DNA from: CAZJHX01 sp964545715
GTDB taxonomy: Bacteria > Myxococcota_A > UBA9042 > GCA-2863065
Reading direction: 5' to 3'
Length of the DNA stretch: 64,000 nt
Assembly (NCBI GenBank): GCA_964545715.1
Contig: CAZJHX010000030.1
Location: 1 to 64,000, forward strand
Below the pieces are notes generated by a model. The model saw only the letters and a program-made list of their open reading frames with translations, had not been told where the DNA came from and did not search any database. How positions within the stretch are numbered: the first letter of the stretch is position 1; each line of letters begins with the position of its first letter. Positions 19,456 to 26,965 of this stretch are shown piece after piece. Both the position numbers and the translations under genes were made by a program.

Positions 19456-20382
19456 ATGTTCTGGACTGTTGTAGGCGTTCTCTTTGTCGTCTGGGTCCTG
19501 ATGAACCTCAAAAAGACCCGCGCCGACGGCGAGCTGGTCCAGGTTCATCCGTATCGTCAGATCATGCCCTTCATCATGCAGGGCCGTAACGAGTCGATCG
19601 TCTACTACGACGACTTTGCCAACGCCGAGCCGATGCTGGCGTACATCGAGAAGGCGCGAAAGCGCTTCCACTGCGACGTGACCCACGGCATCGTGGCCTG
19701 CGTCAACATCGGCCTGGCGCAGCAGCCCCGCATGAACCAATTCGTGGTCGGGCGCCGCCTCTACCGCCGCAAGCATCGCCAGATCACCTTCAGCATGAAG
19801 CGCAAGAAGCTGGACAAGAAGGCCAAGCTCTCGGCTGTGAAGCTGGAGATGGAAAACGGCGAGACGTTCGAGGGCCTGTGCGAGCGCATCAACGGCAACA
19901 TCAAAGTCGAGCGCAGCGACAAGAAGACCTACCTGGACAAGGAGCTCGGCTTCTTCAACATGGTGCCGCGCCCCATCATGAACGGCGCCGTCACGTTTTT
20001 GAACTGGCTCGACTACCACAACCTGCTGCCCTACGGCGCGTTCATCAAGGGCGACGCGATGTACACCAGCTGCTTCATCGCCAACCTGGGCAGCCTGGGC
20101 ATGGGCGCGGCCTACCACCACCTCTACGAGTGGGGCAACTGCCCACTCTTCCTGATGTTCGGCAAGATCGAGGACCGCGCCGTGGTCGTCGACGGCAAGG
20201 TCATCGTCCGCAAGACGATGCACCTGCGCTGGTCCTACGACGAGCGCATCGACGACGGCCTGAGCAGCAGCCACGGCATGGCAGCGGTCAAGCGGGCGCT
20301 GGAAGACCCGGAGGAGTGGCTCGGCTGCCTGGCCGAGGACGGCAGCGACGCAAAACCACTCGCTTTCGAGCCGGCCGACTAG
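19456..20382 (+). CDS. Membrane-anchored CAT/2-oxoacid-dehydrogenase-type acyltransferase homologue
   Basis: 308 residues; an N-terminal transmembrane helix (FWTVVGVLFVVWVLM) precedes a domain resembling the chloramphenicol acetyltransferase/E2 catalytic fold. Supporting features are RRKHRQITFSMKRKK, GNCPLFLMFGKI and the C-terminal HLRWSYDERIDDGLSSSHGM. In active E2/CAT proteins this last motif is DHRxxDG; here it is DERIDDG, with Glu in place of the catalytic His. It follows the PKS by 5 bp and so belongs to the operon. A role in N-acylating the amino-alcohol product (a ceramide synthase-like step) is attractive but the His substitution argues for altered chemistry or a non-catalytic role. 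I do not know a characterised orthologue. The gene ends 4 bp from the stop of the next, convergent gene. Confidence 0.6.
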   Translation: MFWTVVGVLFVVWVLMNLKKTRADGELVQVHPYRQIMPFIMQGRNESIVYYDDFANAEPMLAYIEKARKRFHCDVTHGIVACVNIGLAQQPRMNQFVVGRRLYRRKHRQITFSMKRKKLDKKAKLSAVKLEMENGETFEGLCERINGNIKVERSDKKTYLDKELGFFNMVPRPIMNGAVTFLNWLDYHNLLPYGAFIKGDAMYTSCFIANLGSLGMGAAYHHLYEWGNCPLFLMFGKIEDRAVVVDGKVIVRKTMHLRWSYDERIDDGLSSSHGMAAVKRALEDPEEWLGCLAEDGSDAKPLAFEPAD

Positions 20383-20386
20383 ACCT

Positions 20387-23104
20387 CTAACAGCCCGGAA
20401 CCGGGAAGTGCAGGCAGCCCGACAGCGGGTTGCAGAAGTCCGCCGTGCACGCGTTGAAGTCGTCGCACTCTAATTGGGAGCCGGTGCACTTGCCGTTGCC
20501 CGCGCATTGATCGTTTAGCGTGCAGGTGTCGGAGTCGTCGCAGTCCAGGCCGACTATCGGCACGTACTGACAGCCGAACGGGTGGTCGCAGAAGTCGGCG
20601 GTGCACGGCTCGTTGTCGTTGCAGACGAGCTTTTTGCCTTGGCACTTGCCCGCGCCGTTGCACTGGTCGCCGGTGGTGCAGCTGTCGCCGTCACTACACG
20701 GCAGCTCGTTGAAGACGTGCTTGCAGCCGGTCTCCGAGGAGCAGGTGTCCGTCGTGCAGACCTTGCCGTCCCAGCACTTCTGGCTGCCGCCGATGCACTT
20801 GCCGGTCGGCGAGCAGAGGTCGTTCATGGTGCACAGGTCGCCGTCCTCACACGGCAGGCCCGGGATCGCGAAGGCCTGGCAACCGACCGGGGCGGCGCAC
20901 AGGTCCACGGTGCAGTCGTCGCCGTCGTCGCAGACGGTGATCGAGCCCGCGCACTCGCCGCCAGCGCACGTGTCGGTGTCGGTACACACGTCCCCGTCAT
21001 CGCAGGGCTCCTCCGTGTTGAGGTTCACGCAGCCGGCCTCTTCGTCGCAGCCGTCCAGCGTGCACGGGTTGCCGTCATCGCAATCGGCCTCGTCACCCGG
21101 TACGCATTCGCCGCCCGCGCACACGTCGTTGGGGGTGCACGCGTCGCCGTCGTCGCAGGGCAGGGTGTGGAGCTGGTTGAAGCAGCCCGTCTGTGGGTCG
21201 CAGCCGTCGCTGGTGCATTGGTTGTCGTCGTCGCACTGCGCCTGTTGGCCGCTGATGCATTTGCCGACCTTGCACTCATCCTCGACCGTGCACGCGTCGC
21301 CGTCGTCGCACGGGCCCGGCTGAATGACCGGGATGCAGCCGGCGCCCGGGATGCACGGGTCGGAGGTGCAGGGGTTGCCGTCATCGCAGACATCCGCGCC
21401 CGTGGTGTGCACACAGCCGGCAAACGCCCCGCACGTGTCGATGGTGCACTGGTCGCCGTCATCGCAGTCGGCCGGACCTCCGCTGAAGCAGATCCCCTCG
21501 TCGCACTTGTCCGCCCAGGTGCAGGGGTCGCCGTCTTCGCACGGCTCCTTGTTGAACTTGGACACACAGCCGGTCGCCTTCTCGCACCCGTCGGTAGTGC
21601 ACGGATTGCCGTCGTCGCAGCCGTCCGCCGTGGTCCCCTGGCACACCGAGCCGACGCACACGTCGTCTGCGGTACACAGGTCGCCATCGTCACACTCCGT
21701 GCCGCTCAACGGCAGAAAGACGCAGCCCGATCCCGCGTTGCAGCTGTCGAACGTGCACGTATTGTCGTCGTCGCAGGTCTTTTCGGCGCCTACGCACTCG
21801 CCCACGGCGTTGCACTTGTCGTTCTCGGTGCACGGGTCATCGTCGTTGCACGCCGCCTTGGTCTTGGTGACCGTGAAGCAGCCGTCCACCGGGTTGCAGC
21901 CGCCGGTCTCACACGCCTTGCCCGGATCGCAGTCCAGTGCCGCTCCCGACTCGCACTTGCCCGCCACGCATGAGTCTCCGGTCGTGCAGGCGTCATTGTC
22001 CGTGCACGGCACGCCCGCCAGCATGGTGAACTTGCAGCCGTCGGGCGAGACACAGGTCTCCAGCGTGCAGTATTCGCCGTCGTCGCAGCTGACGGGCTTG
22101 CCGTTCTTGCACTTGCCCGACACACAGGCCTCGTCCGTCGTGCAGGCGTCGCCGTCGTCGCACGGGCCCTCGGGGAAGTTGTGAACGCACCCGGCGATAT
22201 CGGCGCAGACATCGTCGGTGCATTGATTGTCGTCGTCGCAGTCCACGGCGTCGTCGACCAGGCCGTTGCAGTCGTTGTCCAGGCCGTCGCAGATCTCAGC
22301 GGTGCCCGGCTGCGCCAGCGCGTTGTCGGGCTCGCAGTCCAGCCCATTGGGGGTGCCGTCGCCGTCCCTGTCATCGTCGCACGCGTCGCCCAGACCGTCC
22401 TCATCCAGGTCACTTTGAGTCGCATTGGCCACGCCCACGCAGTTGTCGTCACACCCGGACAGGGTCGCCGCGTTGCATGCGGAGTCGCTGTTGGTGCCCG
22501 ATCCGTCGCCGTCCTCGGGGACTCCGTCGCCGTCATAATCCCAGTCCACGCAGTCCGCTTTGCTGTCGCCGTCGCTGTTCACAAAGCCTTCGTCTACCTG
22601 CCCGTCGCAGTCGTCGTCGATGCCGTTGCACGTCTCGCCGGCCGGCACCGCCGCGTCACACTCGGACAGGCCCGCGTCCGTGCACGTTCGCGTACCCGCG
22701 CACTCACCAAACGAGTTGCGCACAAAGCACGCCGTCGACAGCCCGTCGTCGATCGCGGTCGGCGAGCACGTACAGGGTCCGTCCTCCTTCACGCATTGCT
22801 GAAAGAAGGCGCCCGACGCGTCTTTGCCGCCGTGGCAGCCGTATCCCGGCGGACACTCGGCGTCGCTGCAGTCGGCGCCGCAAAACGAGCCGGCCGACCC
22901 ATACGGCACGCACAACGTCGCCGAATCGGCGGCACCCTCGCACTCGTCGTGCGCGCGGCAGGGATCACACAAGGCCCCCTCGTCCGCCGGCTTGGACAGC
23001 TTTGGGCCTGCATCGTAATGCGGCCAGTTCAACGTGTTTCGTTCGGCTGACCCGCTGCACCCGGTCGCCAACATCGCGCACACCACCACCACGAGAATCC
23101 TCAC
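20387..23104 (-). CDS. Cys-rich CTDC-repeat lipoprotein with MopE-like motif
   Basis: 905-residue predicted lipoprotein: signal MRILVVVVCAMLATGC with the lipidated Cys at 16. The N-terminal ~200 residues include Cys-rich segments and CNGIDDDCDGQVDEG, the metal-binding motif found in MopE-type and myxobacterial surface proteins. Acidic DxDxDGxxD calcium-type loops follow (~200-270). The rest is ~15 Cys-rich units such as CDDGDACTxxDxCxxGxCxxG and CDDxxxCTxDxCDxxxGC ending at SGCLHFPVPGC. The disulfide-rich rod suggests an extracellular structural or adhesive role. GTG start at 23104 preceded by GGGGGATTT. It converges on the lipid operon. Confidence 0.82.
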   Translation of the reverse strand: MRILVVVVCAMLATGCSGSAERNTLNWPHYDAGPKLSKPADEGALCDPCRAHDECEGAADSATLCVPYGSAGSFCGADCSDAECPPGYGCHGGKDASGAFFQQCVKEDGPCTCSPTAIDDGLSTACFVRNSFGECAGTRTCTDAGLSECDAAVPAGETCNGIDDDCDGQVDEGFVNSDGDSKADCVDWDYDGDGVPEDGDGSGTNSDSACNAATLSGCDDNCVGVANATQSDLDEDGLGDACDDDRDGDGTPNGLDCEPDNALAQPGTAEICDGLDNDCNGLVDDAVDCDDDNQCTDDVCADIAGCVHNFPEGPCDDGDACTTDEACVSGKCKNGKPVSCDDGEYCTLETCVSPDGCKFTMLAGVPCTDNDACTTGDSCVAGKCESGAALDCDPGKACETGGCNPVDGCFTVTKTKAACNDDDPCTENDKCNAVGECVGAEKTCDDDNTCTFDSCNAGSGCVFLPLSGTECDDGDLCTADDVCVGSVCQGTTADGCDDGNPCTTDGCEKATGCVSKFNKEPCEDGDPCTWADKCDEGICFSGGPADCDDGDQCTIDTCGAFAGCVHTTGADVCDDGNPCTSDPCIPGAGCIPVIQPGPCDDGDACTVEDECKVGKCISGQQAQCDDDNQCTSDGCDPQTGCFNQLHTLPCDDGDACTPNDVCAGGECVPGDEADCDDGNPCTLDGCDEEAGCVNLNTEEPCDDGDVCTDTDTCAGGECAGSITVCDDGDDCTVDLCAAPVGCQAFAIPGLPCEDGDLCTMNDLCSPTGKCIGGSQKCWDGKVCTTDTCSSETGCKHVFNELPCSDGDSCTTGDQCNGAGKCQGKKLVCNDNEPCTADFCDHPFGCQYVPIVGLDCDDSDTCTLNDQCAGNGKCTGSQLECDDFNACTADFCNPLSGCLHFPVPGC

Positions 23105-23226
23105 AAATCCCCCACGGACCCATCACAGCTGTGTGCTCACCCGCCGGGGTATGGTGCATTGGCTGTGCCACCGGCCGGCCCTGTGGCGGCGTGCAGCGTT
23201 CACCGCGGTCTGGGCAGGAAGACCGG

Positions 23227-23241
23227 TGACAGAATCTGTCA
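23227..23241. promoter_or_regulatory. Inverted repeat TGACAGA-A-TCTGTCA
   Basis: A perfect 7-bp inverted repeat with 1-bp centre, 40 bp past the barrel gene's stop and ~120 bp upstream of the Cys-rich lipoprotein start. It resembles a dimeric repressor operator. On the + strand a T5 run follows but the stem is short for a terminator. Confidence 0.35.
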
Positions 23242-23280
23242 GTATTTTTCCGTCTGCCCCGCAAGTTTTTCCATCGGCCG

Positions 23281-23928
23281 TTAGAAGTAGTACCGGGCGC
23301 CGATCGTCAGACGGAAGTTCGATGCGCTCAAGAAGTCGCCGGTGTCCGGGGCGTTGCCGCCGACGTCGGTTGGGATGCGCCCCTGGGCCAGCTCACCCGC
23401 CACCCGCACGGCCTCGCGCTCTACATAGCCGACCACGTGGTCCTCGACCGACGTGTAGCCGGGGATCAGCACCAGAAACTCCAGACCCAGCGTGAAGTGA
23501 TCGGTCAGCTCGATGTCCAGTCCGCCACCCGCGTGATAGCTGTTGGACGGGTCCGTCACGCGAAACAGCGCGCCGAGGCTGCCACCCTCGATGCCGGCTT
23601 TGGCGTAGGCCGAGACATAGCGGGTCGGCACGACGTAGACGAGGCCGCTGAGGCGCAGGCTGTTCTGAAAGACCAGGGTGTCGCGGCCCATCGTATTGTC
23701 GGTGGGGCTGTAGGCCAGCTCCAGCCCGATGACGCGCAGGGCTTTGACGCGCAGGCTCAGCTCATTGGTCAGGGCGGTCGCATTAGCGCGCCCCGGCTGT
23801 GCAAAGCTGGAGATACCCAGATTTGAGCCGATTCCGGCGGTTAAAAGAGAGTGGCTGTCCGCAAGCGCGGCGGACGGGCTGATTAAGAGCAGGCAGGTGA
23901 AAAGGGCGGCGGCGTATCGCGTTGTCAT
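23281..23928 (-). CDS. Outer-membrane beta-barrel protein
   Basis: 215 residues from the ATG at 23928, which is preceded by AGGAGGACCT. An earlier in-frame ATG at 23976 would add a non-signal extension. Signal peptide TTRYAAALFTCLLLISPSAALA, then alternating amphipathic strands (FTLGLEFLVLIPGY, NFRLTIGARYYF) ending in a terminal aromatic Phe, the hallmark of a Bam-assembled outer-membrane barrel. No specific family recognised. It is upstream of, and on the same strand as, the Cys-rich lipoprotein (176-bp gap with a candidate operator), so co-regulation is possible. Confidence 0.65.
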   Translation of the reverse strand: MTTRYAAALFTCLLLISPSAALADSHSLLTAGIGSNLGISSFAQPGRANATALTNELSLRVKALRVIGLELAYSPTDNTMGRDTLVFQNSLRLSGLVYVVPTRYVSAYAKAGIEGGSLGALFRVTDPSNSYHAGGGLDIELTDHFTLGLEFLVLIPGYTSVEDHVVGYVEREAVRVAGELAQGRIPTDVGGNAPDTGDFLSASNFRLTIGARYYF

Positions 23929-24018
23929 AGGTCCTCCTGAGGTTTTTGTGACGCTGTCTACCTTCGCAAGCGCCATGCCATGGCCAGCCGCTGTAAAAAC
24001 AGGCGGTTAGCGGCCGCG

Positions 24019-24045
24019 GTCCCATGTGTCACAGCCCCATGGGAC
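24019..24045. promoter_or_regulatory. Operator-like inverted repeat GTCCCATG-N11-CATGGGAC
   Basis: Perfect 8-bp arms in the 208-bp divergent region between the barrel (start 23928) and the FG-GAP protein (start 24137). The right arm is part of GCCCCATGGGAC, which recurs exactly at 32653-32664 and in related form at 29475-29486, both in other divergent gene gaps. Confidence 0.4.
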
Positions 24046-24136
24046 GACGGCCTGGGACAATTCTGGCTTCAATGATTACAGCTAGATAGACGTTGGCGCG
24101 GCCATTGCTCAGCAGGGGACCGGAGGTAACCAACGT

Positions 24137-24913
24137 ATGAAACCCATCTTTATCGCTCTGCTCTTTCTGGCGCCCTCGGCGTCAGCCCTTTGTCCCGACT
24201 GCACCGGCATGTGGCCACCCGGGCCGGGCGAGGTGCTCCTGCACACAAATGCGTTTAGTGATGCAGCGGGTCCACCGCCGCTCAATGTCACCGAAAGCCT
24301 GGCGTTTGCCGACGTGGATGGGGACGGGAAGGCCGATGTTTGCGGCCATGACGGCACGTCGATCGTATGCAATGTGCACGGACACGCGGACGGATCCTGC
24401 AGCTGCGGGATGATCGGCAGCGCAACGCAGCGCGCGTCCCTTTTTAATAGCTCCTGGATGGGCAGCGAGTCGTATTGGCGCACCATCCAGTATCCCGATG
24501 TCGACGGCGACGGGATCGCCGACGTGTGCGGCCGCGGCTACGCCGGCATCTACTGCTCAACCGGCAAGTCCGGCTTCACGGACGGCAAGCTGTGGCTGGC
24601 CCAGTTCTCCAATCCCGCGGGCTGGGCCGGCGCCGCGCATTATTGGCAGACCATCACCTTTGCGGACGTCGACGGCGACGGCCGCAAAGACGTATGCGGT
24701 CGCGCGTCCAACGGCATCTACTGCGCGCTGTCGACAGGCAGCAGCTTCGCGGGCATGAGCCGCTGGACCTCCGCGTTCTCCAACAGCAGCAGCTACTACA
24801 GCGACGCGCCATTGGCCCCGGGCCAGACCTTTATGGATGTCGCCTCGGGCGTGCGCATCGACACCCTGTCGGTGTCCCCCGCCGGCGCCCAGGTTCGCGT
24901 GCGCTTGTTCTGA
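24137..24913 (+). CDS. Secreted FG-GAP/VCBS-type repeat protein
   Basis: 258 residues with signal peptide KPIFIALLFLAPSASA. It has three ~60-residue repeats containing FADVDGDGKADVCGHDGTSIVC, PDVDGDGIADVCGRGYAGIYC and FADVDGDGRKDVCGRASNGIYC. The DxDGDGxxD calcium loop followed by CGR..GIYC is typical of FG-GAP-like propeller blades; the Cys pairs may staple each blade. Likely an extracellular Ca-binding, carbohydrate- or surface-binding protein. RBS GGAGG at 24121-24125. It converges on the Tag gene with no gap. Confidence 0.7.
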   Translation: MKPIFIALLFLAPSASALCPDCTGMWPPGPGEVLLHTNAFSDAAGPPPLNVTESLAFADVDGDGKADVCGHDGTSIVCNVHGHADGSCSCGMIGSATQRASLFNSSWMGSESYWRTIQYPDVDGDGIADVCGRGYAGIYCSTGKSGFTDGKLWLAQFSNPAGWAGAAHYWQTITFADVDGDGRKDVCGRASNGIYCALSTGSSFAGMSRWTSAFSNSSSYYSDAPLAPGQTFMDVASGVRIDTLSVSPAGAQVRVRLF

Positions 24914-25504
24914 TCAGGCCAACACACCCCGCGCCGTGCGAGCCTGCTCGCACCTGGCGTGTGCGTCGCAGGCGGCGTCGTGGTCGTTGACCAGCCCCAT
25001 GGCCTGCATGAACGCATAAGCCGTCGTCGGGCCGACGAAGCTGAAGCCCTGCCGCTTGAGGTCCCTGGCCAGCGCCGTTGACTGGGGCGTGTGCGCCGGC
25101 ATCGGGTTCGGCGCCGGGCGTCGCGGTGGCTCGAAGGACCAGAAGTAGCTGGTCAGCGATCCGCGGGCCTCGCACAGCGTCACAGCGCGGCGCGCGTTGT
25201 TGATGGTGGACTCGATCTTGCGTCGATGCCGCACGATCGATGCGTCTGCCAGCAGCCTGTCGACGTCCTGGGCGTCGAAGCGCGCCACCTTCTCGAAGTC
25301 GAAGTCGGCGAAGGCCCGCCGAAACGCGTCCCGCTTGCGCAGGATGGTCAGCCACGAGAGGCCCGACTGGAAGCCTTCGAGGCACAGCTTCTCGAACAGC
25401 CGGTGGTCGTCATCGACCGGCATGCCCCACTCGTGGTCGTGGTAGGCCAGGTAGTCGGGCTGGCTCGTGCCCCACTGGCAGCGCTTGGGGTCGGCGTCGG
25501 TCAC
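24914..25504 (-). CDS. tag: DNA-3-methyladenine glycosylase I
   Basis: About 196 residues from a GTG at 25504 (Val-Thr-Asp-Ala-Asp-Pro-Lys-Arg-Cys-Gln-Trp). CQWG, YHDHEWGMPV, LFEKLCLEGFQSGLSWLTILRKR, FDxQDVDRLLAD, NNARR and SFxWSF, GPTTAYAFMQAMGLVNDH are the conserved elements of Tag. These include the Glu of GFQ-GLSW and the Zn-binding Cys/His set (Cys near the N-terminus and the H..C at the C-terminus). It excises 3-methyladenine in base-excision repair. The GTG start overlaps the TGA of the SRPBCC gene (GTGA), so they are translationally coupled. Confidence 0.9.
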   Translation of the reverse strand: MTDADPKRCQWGTSQPDYLAYHDHEWGMPVDDDHRLFEKLCLEGFQSGLSWLTILRKRDAFRRAFADFDFEKVARFDAQDVDRLLADASIVRHRRKIESTINNARRAVTLCEARGSLTSYFWSFEPPRRPAPNPMPAHTPQSTALARDLKRQGFSFVGPTTAYAFMQAMGLVNDHDAACDAHARCEQARTARGVLA

Positions 25505-25983
25505 GCCACGGCCTGGATTGGGCTTTTTTGCACTTTCTCCTCCACGTGCTGCTTGAGCTGCGTGCAGAAGTCTCGCACGCCTCGGACCAGCGGGAAACGC
25601 ATCAGTGGGGTCATCACCACCGCCCACCACTTGAGCGAGAACGTCGCCCGGCTGGTGACCCGGCAGCGGTCGTCGCCGAGGCGCTCGATGGTCCAGGCGT
25701 TTTCGATGAAGGTCATCATGGGCGGCACGCCCGAGCGCAGCTCGTAGGTCAGGGCGTGGGTCTCGCGGTCGAACACGGTCAGCTCTTCAGTCACCTGGCT
25801 GGCCGGAACCGGGCCGACGCCCTTGATGTCGCACGTGCGCACGGCGCCGTTTCCCAGCGTGCCGGCCAGCGAGGACTTCACGACCCCGTCGGCCCAGACG
25901 CTGACGTCCGCGAACTGCTCGCCAAAGACATCCCAGACAGCGGCGGCGGGGGCGTTGATCTCGATTGTGGTCTGGATCTTCAT
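25501..25983 (-). CDS. SRPBCC (START-like) family protein
   Basis: 160 residues: MKIQTTIEINAPAAAVWDVFGEQFADVSVWADGV begins with the classic SRPBCC/polyketide-cyclase START-fold N-terminus, followed by GAVRTCDIKG, alternating strands (ALTYELRSGVPPMMTFIENAWTIE) and a long C-terminal helix (FCTQLKQHVEEKVQ). These small proteins bind hydrophobic ligands; the ligand here is unknown. ATG at 25983 with RBS AAGGAGAAGAG. It is divergent from a LysR-type regulator (85-bp gap), which by the usual LysR arrangement probably controls it, together with the coupled tag gene. Confidence 0.75.
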   Translation of the reverse strand: MKIQTTIEINAPAAAVWDVFGEQFADVSVWADGVVKSSLAGTLGNGAVRTCDIKGVGPVPASQVTEELTVFDRETHALTYELRSGVPPMMTFIENAWTIERLGDDRCRVTSRATFSLKWWAVVMTPLMRFPLVRGVRDFCTQLKQHVEEKVQKSPIQAVA

Positions 25984-26049
25984 CGTCTCTTCTCCTTGTT
26001 GCTGGCCCCACTGTAGGCAGCGGGCGAGGCACGCAGTAGAGCCGCTTTT

Positions 26050-26074
26050 GTTCATCTGTGGTACAAATATGAAC
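26050..26074. promoter_or_regulatory. Probable LysR operator GTTCAT-N13-ATGAAC
   Basis: Perfect 6-bp inverted repeat in the divergent SRPBCC-lysR gap, with a nested TGT-GGT-ACA. It overlaps the first LysR ATG (26069), hinting at autoregulation or at use of the next in-frame ATG (26075) as the start. Confidence 0.5.
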
Positions 26075-26929
26075 ATGTCGGCTATCGAGCAGCTCGATTG
26101 GGATAATGTGCGGGTCTTTCTGGCGACCATGCGTGCGTCCAGCCTGCGCCGGGCGGCGCGCACGCTGGGCGTGAGTCGGCCAACCGCCGGGCGACATCTG
26201 AGCGCCCTGGAGGCACAGCTGAACTTGAAGCTCTTCGAGCGACGGTCCGACGGGCTGCACGCCACGCCCGAGGCGATGAAGTTGGTGGGTCCGGCTGAGG
26301 ACGTGGAGCGCGCCATGCTGGCGCTTGGGCGAACCGCGCAGGCGGCCAATCCTGAGCTCAGCGGAATCGTACGCGTGACCTTGCCGGCGATCGTGGCCTC
26401 CGAGCTGCTGATGCCGGATTTCGTGGCCTTTTGCCGGCGGTGGCCGCAGATCGATCTGCGCATCGACTCCAACTACGAGGTAACGAGCCTCGCCGACCGC
26501 AAGGCGGACGTGGCCATCCGCTTCATGCCACATGGCAAGGCGCCCGAGGTGACTCTGACCGGACGCTTGGCAGCTACCGCGTACACCGCGGTCTATGGTC
26601 ACGGCGACTGCTGGATCGGGGCGCGCGGCGGCGCCGAGGATCACGGCTGGATCCGGGACTCGCCCTTCCCCGACCTGCCTGTCCGGGGCGCCATGTTCGA
26701 CGGTGCGCTGCAACGAAGCGCGTGTGCAGCCGGGTGGGGGCTCGCCCAGCTGCCATGCTTCTTTGCCGAGCCGACGCTGACCCGCCGCACCCAGCCCAAA
26801 CCAGGCTTCGACATCTGGGTGCTCGTGCACTCCGACCTGCGCCAGAACCCCCGTCTGCGGGTGTTCCGAGACGAGGTCGTCGACGCGCTCCGCCGTCATC
26901 GCCCCCGGCTGAAGGGCGCGCCGGTCTGA
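26069..26929 (+). CDS. LysR-family transcriptional regulator
   Basis: 286 residues. N-terminal winged helix-turn-helix: WDNVRVFLATMRASSLRRAARTLGVSRPTAGRHLSALEAQLNLKLFERR, the canonical LysR DNA-binding signature. An effector-binding domain follows (SGIVRVTLPAIVASELLMPDFVAFCRRWPQIDLRI, DVAIRF). Start taken at the ATG at 26069; the ATG at 26075 is equally possible because a palindromic operator candidate covers the first. It is divergent from the SRPBCC-tag pair, the usual target arrangement. Inducer unknown. Confidence 0.85.
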   Translation: MNMSAIEQLDWDNVRVFLATMRASSLRRAARTLGVSRPTAGRHLSALEAQLNLKLFERRSDGLHATPEAMKLVGPAEDVERAMLALGRTAQAANPELSGIVRVTLPAIVASELLMPDFVAFCRRWPQIDLRIDSNYEVTSLADRKADVAIRFMPHGKAPEVTLTGRLAATAYTAVYGHGDCWIGARGGAEDHGWIRDSPFPDLPVRGAMFDGALQRSACAAGWGLAQLPCFFAEPTLTRRTQPKPGFDIWVLVHSDLRQNPRLRVFRDEVVDALRRHRPRLKGAPV

Positions 26930-26965
26930 TTTGGATCGGGCGGCGTTTGTTGCGACCATCGCAGC

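Noticed and set aside
23227..23250. Inverted repeat plus T5 as an intrinsic terminator
   Set aside because: The T-run lies on the + strand side while both adjacent genes are on the minus strand, and the stem is only 7 bp; an operator is more likely.
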